Assembly: GCA_052143895.1 (NCBI GenBank)
Contig: JBKQRT010000333.1
Coordinates: 1 to 10,907 of the forward strand
DNA from: Bog-756 sp052143895
GTDB lineage: Bacteria > Actinomycetota > Acidimicrobiia > Acidimicrobiales > RAAP-2
Length of the DNA stretch: 10,907 bases
Reading direction: 5' to 3'
A program made the translations under genes and the position numbers. Positions 6,190-10,907 of this stretch are shown here, piece by piece. The notes under the pieces are model-generated. The model worked only from the letters and a program-made list of their open reading frames with translations, was not told the DNA's origin and ran no database searches. The first letter of the stretch is position 1; every line of letters begins with the position of its first letter.

Positions 6190-6284
6190 CCCGCCGACGG
6201 CGCGTCAGAACAGCATGGTGCGACCGGTGAGGTGGATCTGCGGCGCCGATCCGGAGGGCGGCGGCGGCAGGTCGGGGGTCGGAA

Positions 6285-6386
6285 CTACTTGCCTGCGGCC
6301 CGCCGTTGCCAGCGGGTGGCCTTCAGCATCTTCTTGTGCTTCTTCTTGCGCATGCGCTTGCGACGCTTCTTGATCAGGGATCCCAT
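6285..6386 (-). CDS. Small ribosomal subunit protein bS22-like (AURKAIP1/COX24 domain), 33 residues
   Basis: The minus strand encodes a 33-residue, extremely basic protein that begins MGSLIKKRRKRMRKKKHKKM and ends RRAAGK. About half of the residues are Lys or Arg. This is the pattern of the short AURKAIP1/COX24-domain proteins of actinobacteria; in mycobacterial ribosome structures the member called bS22 lies in the small subunit near the decoding side. The ATG at 6386 follows a TAGGGT -10 box by 10 nt with no ribosome-binding site, suggesting a leaderless message. It converges with ispE and lies 127 bp downstream of the histidine kinase on the same strand. It is easily missed by gene finders because of its length. 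The sequence pattern, rather than size alone, supports it. Confidence 0.88.
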   Translation of the reverse strand: MGSLIKKRRKRMRKKKHKKMLKATRWQRRAAGK

Positions 6387-6396
6387 GTCGCCCGGC

Positions 6397-6402
6397 ACCC
6401 TA
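6397..6402 (-). promoter_or_regulatory. Candidate -10 box of the bS22 gene
   Basis: On the minus strand this reads TAGGGT and ends 10 nt before the ATG at 6386. No good -35 is visible (TGGCGC at 17 bp). It supports a dedicated transcript for the small ribosomal protein, separate from the kinase operon. Confidence 0.4.
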
Positions 6403-6513
6403 GTCGACCAGGGCCTTCAGCGCCACGTGTGCTTCGTGCCGGCCGGCCGGTGCGCGCGGCGTCGCCACGACGTCGGGGCGAGGGGCGGACGACCCCATTG
6501 GTTCCGGTCGGCG

Positions 6514-7917
6514 TCAGTCCTCGTCGGCGTCGGTCGGTGCCGGGACGACCGGCAGGCTGAACCGGAAGAGGGCGCCGCCACCCTGGGCCTGGTAGACGTT
6601 GACGCTGCCACCCTCGTCCCGGGCCACTTGCGCCACGATGGCAAGACCGAGGCCAGAGCCTGGCCGCCCGCGGGCGCTCGGCGCACGGTAGAAGCGGTCG
6701 AAGATGAGGTCCACGTCGCTGGCGTCGACCCCGGGACCGTGGTCGCGAACCACCAGCACCCCGTCCGAGCAGGTGACCTCGACCACGCCGCCGGCGGGGC
6801 TCCATTTGAGGGCGTTGTCCAGCAGGTTGTCGACGGCTCGTTCGATACGGGCCGGGGATCCCGACACCCAGGTCGGGGCGACCATGGTCTCGAACACCAC
6901 ACCCCGGCTCCGGCCGTGGGTGGTCGCCACCTCCACGGCCTCGAGGACGATCTGGTCGAGGCGGATCGGTTGGGCAGTCACCTGGGGCTGCTCGCCACGG
7001 GCCAGCTCGGCCAGGTCACCGACGAGGCTGGTGAGCTCGTCCATCTGGGTCAGGACGTCGCTGATCAGGACGTCGCGCTCCTCGGGGTCCAGCTCCTCGA
7101 GCCGACGGGCGACCTCCATGTTGGTCCGCAGGCTGGTCAACGGCGTCCGGAGCTCGTGGGAGGCGTCGAGCACCAGCTGGCGTTGGCTCTCCCGCGACGT
7201 GTCGAGGGCCACCAACAGCCGGTTGAACGCCCGGCGGAGCCGTCCGAGCTCGTCGGGGCCGCCGGGGTCGAGGCGCCGGGACACGTCGGTGGTCTCGGCG
7301 AGCTCCTCGACCGTTCGGGTGAGGCTGTTGAGCGGCCGCAGCACCGTGCGGCCGACCCCCAGTCCGAGCAGAACGGCCACGGTGATCCCGATCAGCACGA
7401 TGAGCCACAGTGCCAGCGCCAGATGGCGGAGCTCCTCGTTGACGCCGGTCAGCGGGGCGGTGACCTGGAGCGCCCCGCCGTTGGCCAGCTGCCAGGTGCC
7501 GTTATTGCCCCGGTACACGTAGCCAGGGGGGAGGGCGACCACCAGCTCCCGCACGTCGGTGCCGTGGACCATGGCGGAGAAGTAAGTGTCCGGCGCCCTA
7601 CCCTGGCTGGCCGCCGAGTTCCTCACCGCCGCAGAGATGGGCAGGACCTTCGGGTCGAGTGGATTGGTGGTCCCACCGGCGTAGACGACCTGGGAGCACG
7701 AGCCGGGGGAGGGGCATTCGTTGTCGATCGGCTCCACGACCTGCTCCGAAATTGCGGTGAGTGCGGGCTGGGCCTCCGAGTGGAGGGTGACGTCGATCGA
7801 GCCCACCAGCGAGTTGTAGGCCACAAGATAGGTGGCCACCGAGCCGAGCACCACGACGACCATGACGGCTGCTGTCGCGGCCAGGACCAGCCGGCCTCGG
7901 AAGGTCACGGGGACCAT
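6514..7917 (-). CDS. Membrane sensor histidine kinase, MprB/TrcS-like
   Basis: This 467-residue kinase should sense an extracytoplasmic signal, autophosphorylate on His and pass the phosphate to the response regulator encoded just upstream. Domains in order: transmembrane helix 1 (about 9-33); an extracytoplasmic sensor of about 130 residues with a cysteine pair, C68 and C74; transmembrane helix 2 (about 165-189); HAMP (about 190-243); HisKA with H254 in DASHELRTPLTSLR; and an ATPase domain with N-box DNLLDNALKWSP (363-374), G1 DHGPG (392-396), F-box FDRF (406-409) and G2 GSGLGLAIV (420-428). The ATG at 7917 is 22 bp after the regulator stop with only a weak GTGGG before it. A GTG three codons later has GGGATGG at a better distance and may be the true start. 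H254 and the Asn/Gly boxes are intact, so it should be active. The signal is unknown; the closest remembered family, MprB, responds to envelope stress. Confidence 0.94.
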   Translation of the reverse strand: MVPVTFRGRLVLAATAAVMVVVVLGSVATYLVAYNSLVGSIDVTLHSEAQPALTAISEQVVEPIDNECPSPGSCSQVVYAGGTTNPLDPKVLPISAAVRNSAASQGRAPDTYFSAMVHGTDVRELVVALPPGYVYRGNNGTWQLANGGALQVTAPLTGVNEELRHLALALWLIVLIGITVAVLLGLGVGRTVLRPLNSLTRTVEELAETTDVSRRLDPGGPDELGRLRRAFNRLLVALDTSRESQRQLVLDASHELRTPLTSLRTNMEVARRLEELDPEERDVLISDVLTQMDELTSLVGDLAELARGEQPQVTAQPIRLDQIVLEAVEVATTHGRSRGVVFETMVAPTWVSGSPARIERAVDNLLDNALKWSPAGGVVEVTCSDGVLVVRDHGPGVDASDVDLIFDRFYRAPSARGRPGSGLGLAIVAQVARDEGGSVNVYQAQGGGALFRFSLPVVPAPTDADED

Positions 7918-7939
7918 CCCACGTCGGCGCCCGGTCGGC

Positions 7940-8611
7940 TCACGGCTCGCGCAGCACGTAACCGACGCCGCGAGCTGTGTGGATGAGACGGGGCTCGCCT
8001 CCGGCTTCGGTCTTGCGGCGGAGGTACCCGACGTACACCGCCAACGAGTTGGTGCCCGAGTCGAAGGTGTAGCCCCAGACCCGGTCGAGGATGAGCTCGC
8101 GGGTGAGGACCTGGCGGGGGTGACGGAGCAGCAGTTCGAGCAGGTCGAACTCGATGCGGGTAAGGGTGAAGGAGCGATCGCCCCGCCGGGCCTCCCGGGT
8201 GACCGGGTCGAGGGTGAGGTCCTCGAAGCGGAGGACGTCACCCGAATCCTCGGGTCGCCGCCGGAGCAGCGCCCGCAGGCGCGCCAACAGCTCGGCCAGG
8301 GCGAACGGCTTGACCAAGTAGTCGTCGGCGCCGGCGTCCAGGCCCTGGACCCGGTCGTTGATGGCATCCCGTGCCGTCAGCATGAGCACCGGGGTGTCGT
8401 TGTCCGCCGCCCGGAGACGCCGGCAGACGTCGAGCCCGTCGATGGTGGGGAGCCCGATGTCCAGGACGACCGCGTCGGGCGGTCGGATGGCGATCTCCTC
8501 GAGGGCCTGCGGCCCGTCGGTGGCGAGGGAGACCTCGTAGCCCTCGAGACGGAGAGCCCGGTTGAGCGCACCGCTGACCGCTGGATCGTCGTCGACCACG
8601 AGCACTCTCAT
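7940..8611 (-). CDS. OmpR/PhoB-family response regulator, MprA-like
   Basis: This 223-residue DNA-binding regulator has a receiver domain (1-115) with the acidic pocket D7-D8-D9, phospho-acceptor D51 in VLDIGLP, T79 in LTARD and K101 in VKPFA. A winged-helix domain follows (about 126-221) with LTRIEFDLLELLLRHPRQVLTR and SLAVYVGYLRRKTEA...RGVGYVL. It closely resembles mycobacterial MprA as I remember it, including the TLDPVTRE linker-domain junction and the YVGYLRRKTEA recognition region. The ATG at 8611 opens MRVLVVDDDP and a TAGGCT -10 box ends 9 nt upstream, so the operon mRNA is probably leaderless. The kinase gene follows after 22 bp. The family often binds direct repeats at its own promoter, but I found no convincing repeat in 8612-8660. 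Confidence 0.95.
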   Translation of the reverse strand: MRVLVVDDDPAVSGALNRALRLEGYEVSLATDGPQALEEIAIRPPDAVVLDIGLPTIDGLDVCRRLRAADNDTPVLMLTARDAINDRVQGLDAGADDYLVKPFALAELLARLRALLRRRPEDSGDVLRFEDLTLDPVTREARRGDRSFTLTRIEFDLLELLLRHPRQVLTRELILDRVWGYTFDSGTNSLAVYVGYLRRKTEAGGEPRLIHTARGVGYVLREP

Positions 8612-8620
8612 CGGGCCGGG

Positions 8621-8626
8621 AGCCTA
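8621..8626 (-). promoter_or_regulatory. Candidate -10 box of the two-component operon
   Basis: On the minus strand this reads TAGGCT and ends 9 nt before the regulator's ATG. No near-consensus -35 is seen, which would fit an activator-dependent or autoregulated promoter. There is no ribosome-binding site between it and the ATG. Confidence 0.42.
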
Positions 8627-8771
8627 TCGGGACCGTGTTCCGAAGCCGTGGCACGGGCGCCGGTCGCCGAACGGCCGACGTGCCTCCTGCCTGCTGCGAC
8701 GCGGACGTCCGGGCCGTCTCGGTCGTCCGGGGCAGCCGGCCGCGGAGCGCTGCTGGGACCGGACGCGGGGG

Positions 8772-8777
8772 TAGCCT
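8772..8777 (+). promoter_or_regulatory. Candidate -10 box of tRNA-Gln
   Basis: TAGCCT lies 34 bp upstream of the mature tRNA 5' end, a usual distance for a short 5' leader removed by RNase P. It is identical to the -10 of the RlpA-like promoter. No clear -35 was found 17-18 bp upstream (GCTGCT). Confidence 0.38.
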
Positions 8778-8811
8778 GTCGCGGTTGCCGCCCCGCAGTC
8801 CGGGCGATCCA

Positions 8812-8884
8812 TCCGAGGTAGTTCAATTGGCAGAACGCTGGCCTTTGGAGCCAGATGTTGGAGGTTCGAGCCCTCCCCTCGGAG
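8812..8884 (+). tRNA. tRNA-Gln (anticodon TTG)
   Basis: A full cloverleaf can be drawn. The acceptor stem TCCGAGG (8812-8818) pairs perfectly with CCTCGGA (8877-8883), with discriminator G8884. The D stem is GTTC/GAAC with a GG-containing loop. The anticodon stem CTGGC/GCCAG holds the loop CTTTGGA, placing TTG at 8845-8847, which reads CAA (and CAG by wobble). The variable loop has 5 nt. The T stem GGAGG/CCTCC holds TTCGAGC. The 3' CCA is not encoded, so it must be added by nucleotidyltransferase. It is a single-tRNA gene between the two-component operon and typA. Confidence 0.96.
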
Positions 8885-8931
8885 CTCGCGTCGGGGGCGC
8901 CACTGTCGGATGCCTTCGTGGCTTGCCGGAT

Positions 8932-8949
8932 CGGTGTGCCGAAACACCG
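8932..8949 (+). terminator. Stem-loop downstream of tRNA-Gln
   Basis: CGGTGT and ACACCG pair perfectly around GCCGAA, 48 bp after the tRNA, and TCCTTGTGT follows. The T-content after the stem is modest, so this is only a plausible tRNA terminator. Confidence 0.38.
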
Positions 8950-8970
8950 TCCTTGTGTCGGGCAATCGAG

Positions 8971-9009
8971 TATACGGCATACGTATACGGCGAATATCTA
9001 CGGCGTATA
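8971..9009. repeat. AT-rich island with three 13-bp direct repeats
   Basis: TATACGGC at 8971, TATACGGC at 8984 and TCTACGGC at 8997 begin three head-to-tail 13-bp units. The self-complementary octamer CGTATACG occurs twice, at 8982-8989 and 9004-9011, 22 bp apart. The island is clearly more AT-rich than anything nearby. It lies between tRNA-Gln and the 3' end of typA, where no coding start needs a promoter. Iteron-like binding sites or a scar of an element integrated at the tRNA are possible; no integrase is nearby. Confidence 0.62.
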
Positions 9010-9063
9010 CGAAGCTCGAAACAAGTGGCGGCCTCGAGGGGGCGGCCCGCACTCCCGGTGAGC

Positions 9064-9077
9064 GACCGATGCCGGTC
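9064..9077 (-). terminator. Small stem-loop downstream of typA
   Basis: GACCG and CGGTC pair around a 4-nt loop, about 45 bp beyond the typA stop on its strand. No T-tract follows. This is a weak candidate for a typA transcript end. Confidence 0.22.
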
Positions 9078-9122
9078 AGGCCAACGGCTGCGCCCGGACG
9101 GGGCCCCGCCCGCCGCCGCGGA

Positions 9123-10907
9123 TCAGCCGGCAGCTTTGCGGGCCCGGCTCCGTTGGCGACCCCGGGTGGCCTGGTCGAGGGTGACCTTGCGCAGCCGGAC
9201 CGCCTTCGGGGTCACTTCGACGCACTCGTCGTCGGTGATGAACTCGAGGGCCTGCTCGAGCGACAGTAGGAGCGGCGGGGTCAACCTGATCGCCTCGTCG
9301 GCGGCGGCTGAGCGGATGTTGGTCTGCTTCTTCTCCTTGGTGGGGTTGACGTCCATCTCCTCGTCGCGGGCGTTCTCGCCCACCACCATTCCCTCGTAGA
9401 CTTCGGTCCCCGGCCCGACCAACAGGACCCCTCGCTCCTGCAGGCTCATCAGGGTGTACCCGGTGGTGATCCCCCGGCGGTCGGCCACCATGGAGCCGTT
9501 CCGCTTGGTTTTGAGCTCGCCGTGCCACGGCTCCCAGCCGTCGAAGACGTGGTGGAGCATGCCGGTACCGCGCGTCTCGGTCATGAACTCGGTGCGGAAC
9601 CCGACCAGTCCCCGGGCCGGGACCCGGTAGTCCATCCGTACCCATCCGGTCCCGTGGTTGACCATCTCGATCAGTGTCCCCTTGCGGAGGGCCATCAGCT
9701 GGGTGACCACCCCGAGGTAGTCGTCGGGAACATCGATGGCCACCCGCTCCATCGGTTCGTGGAGCCTGCCGTCGATCTCGCGGGTGACCACCTGGGGCTT
9801 GCCCACCGTGAGCTCGAACCCCTCCCGCCGCATGGTCTCGACCAGCACGGCCAGCTGGAGCTCGCCGCGGCCCTGGACCTCCCAGGTGTCGGGACGCTCG
9901 GTGGGGGCGACTCGGAGCGAGACGTTGCCCACCAGTTCGGATTCGAGCCGGCTGTTGACCTGGCGGGCCGTGAGCTTGTTTCCGTCAGCGCCGGCCAGCG
10001 GCGAGGTGTTGATACCGATGGTCATGGCCAGGCTGGGCTCGTCGACGGTGATTGCCGGCAGCGGTCGCGGGTCGTCGGGATCGGCCAGGGTCTCGCCGAT
10101 GGTGATGTCGGCCATGCCGGCCACCGCCGCGATCTCGCCGGGGCCGGCCTCGGCCGCGTCGACCCGCTCGAGCGCGTCGGTGACGTACAGCTCGGTGATC
10201 TTGGCCCGTTCGATCGTCCCGTCCAGACGGCACCAGGCCACCGTGTCGCCCTTGCGGAGCGTCCCGTTGTGGACCCGGCAGATGGCCAGTCGCCCCAGGT
10301 AGGGGGAGGCGTCGAGGTTGGACACGATCGCCTGGAGGGGCGTCTCGGGGTCGAATCGGGGTGCGGGGATGCGGTCGAGGATGGCCTGGAACAACGGCTC
10401 GAGGTCGGTGCCCTCCACGCCCTGCTCGGTGGCGGCCCACCCGGCCCGGGCGTTGGAGAAGAGGATCGGGAAGTCGATCTGGTGCTCGTCGGCGTCGAGG
10501 TCCAAGAACAGCTCCTCGACCTGGTGCACGACCTCGGCGATGCGGGCGTCGGCCCGGTCGACCTTGTTGACCACGAGGACCACCGGCAGCCGGGCCTGGA
10601 GGGCCTTGCGCAGCACGAACCGGGTCTGGGGGAGCGGCCCTTCCGAGGCGTCCACCAGCAGCAGCACCCCGTCCACCATGGACAGCCCGCGCTCCACCTC
10701 GCCGCCGAAGTCCGCGTGGCCGGGCGTGTCCACGATGTTGATCGTCAGCCCGCCGTGGCGCACCGCGGTGTTCTTGGCCAGGATCGTGATGCCCTTTTCC
10801 CGCTCCAGGTCACCGGAGTCGAGCACCCGCTCGGCCACCTGCGCGCCCGCGCGGAACGCCCCCGACTGCCACAGCATCGCGTCCACCAGGGTCGTCTTGC
10901 CGTGGTC
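9123..10907 (-). CDS. typA: Ribosome-associated translational GTPase TypA/BipA, 5' end cut by the window
   Basis: TypA (BipA) is an EF-G-like GTPase that binds the ribosome and aids 50S assembly and stress or cold adaptation. 594 residues are visible, and the right window edge falls on a codon boundary inside the P-loop, which reads DHGKTTLVDAM. G2 is GITI (39-42) within LEREKGIT, G3 is DTPGH (60-64) and G4 is NKVD (114-117), followed by an SNARAG G5-like segment. The EF-Tu-like domain 2, EF-G-like domains III and V, and the BipA-specific C-terminal domain follow, the last with ENARDEEMDVNPTKEKKQTN, RSAAADEAIRL and ALEFITDDECVEVTPKAVRLRK. An internal GTG at 10886 would lose the P-loop and is not the start. 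Only about 10-20 N-terminal residues are missing. Its 3' end faces tRNA-Gln across a 238-bp spacer. No key residue is altered. Confidence 0.96.
   Translation of the reverse strand, partial: DHGKTTLVDAMLWQSGAFRAGAQVAERVLDSGDLEREKGITILAKNTAVRHGGLTINIVDTPGHADFGGEVERGLSMVDGVLLLVDASEGPLPQTRFVLRKALQARLPVVLVVNKVDRADARIAEVVHQVEELFLDLDADEHQIDFPILFSNARAGWAATEQGVEGTDLEPLFQAILDRIPAPRFDPETPLQAIVSNLDASPYLGRLAICRVHNGTLRKGDTVAWCRLDGTIERAKITELYVTDALERVDAAEAGPGEIAAVAGMADITIGETLADPDDPRPLPAITVDEPSLAMTIGINTSPLAGADGNKLTARQVNSRLESELVGNVSLRVAPTERPDTWEVQGRGELQLAVLVETMRREGFELTVGKPQVVTREIDGRLHEPMERVAIDVPDDYLGVVTQLMALRKGTLIEMVNHGTGWVRMDYRVPARGLVGFRTEFMTETRGTGMLHHVFDGWEPWHGELKTKRNGSMVADRRGITTGYTLMSLQERGVLLVGPGTEVYEGMVVGENARDEEMDVNPTKEKKQTNIRSAAADEAIRLTPPLLLSLEQALEFITDDECVEVTPKAVRLRKVTLDQATRGRQRSRARKAAG

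Noticed and set aside
6232..7986. 584-codon plus-strand open frame opposite the histidine kinase and the bS22 gene
   Set aside because: The kinase on the other strand has every expected motif; this frame has none and is a shadow.
7832..8821. 329-codon plus-strand open frame opposite the response regulator
   Set aside because: It is antisense to a complete regulator and has no family resemblance.
9027..9047. Direct repeat GGCGGCC twice, 14 bp apart, downstream of typA
   Set aside because: Seven-base GC matches are expected by chance in this composition.
8624..9052. 142-codon minus-strand open frame covering tRNA-Gln and the AT-rich island
   Set aside because: It translates the complement of a perfect tRNA (RGEGSNLQHLAPK segment), a common misannotation; no ribosome-binding site or homology is seen.
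8855..9061. Short plus-strand open frame starting inside tRNA-Gln
   Set aside because: It begins in the tRNA variable region and runs over the repeat island; nothing in its composition or motifs supports coding.
8812..9122. Integrated mobile element at tRNA-Gln
   Set aside because: No integrase, no second copy of the tRNA 3' end within the window, and the flanks are housekeeping genes. Only the AT-rich repeat hints at it.

Overview
The window is very GC-rich chromosomal DNA with strong G/C at third codon positions. It looks like a member of the Actinomycetota, probably an uncultured or environmental lineage near the Acidimicrobiia. The reasons are the gene order metG-tatD-(cell-wall gene)-rsmA-ispE, a 33-residue bS22-type ribosomal protein, an MprAB-like two-component system, and several genes that appear to start without a Shine-Dalgarno site just after a TANNNT -10 box. 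The class-level placement is inference from remembered family features. Both ends of the window cut genes: msrA on the left and typA on the right.

Layout. At 1-456 is the 3' part of msrA (+). It converges with a Nudix hydrolase (465-929, -). A 135-bp divergent promoter region holding a 4 x 9 bp GC-only tandem repeat separates the Nudix gene from metG (1065-2573, +), which is followed after 16 bp by tatD (2590-3465, +). The 205-bp gap that follows is unusually rich in dyad symmetry. It carries a convincing promoter (TTGACC, 17-bp spacer, TAGCCT), a 17-bp palindrome lying between -35 and -10, and the start of a long, hairpin-rich leader for a secreted RlpA-like double-psi beta-barrel protein (up to 4393). 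rsmA (4442-5335) and ispE (5332-6189) follow, overlapping by 4 bp.

After ispE the coding strand switches. The tiny bS22 gene (6285-6386, -) lies downstream of a response regulator/histidine kinase pair (8611 down to 6514, -). A tRNA-Gln(TTG) gene sits at 8812-8884 (+). Then comes a 238-bp spacer with a stem-loop and an AT-rich island of three 13-bp direct repeats, and finally typA/bipA (-), which runs off the right end within its P-loop. No stretch longer than about 300 bases lacks a gene.

How the genes fit together. Most are housekeeping: methionine chemistry (MsrA, MetG), rRNA dimethylation (RsmA), isoprenoid precursor synthesis (IspE), ribosome structure and assembly (bS22, TypA), and tRNA-Gln. 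The accessory, regulated part is the envelope: the RlpA-like protein stands where other actinobacteria carry rpfB, and the MprAB-like pair may sense envelope state. I see no phage, insertion sequence, CRISPR array or biosynthetic cluster. The most interesting unexplained element is the operator-plus-structured-leader region in front of the RlpA-like gene (about 3480-3755).
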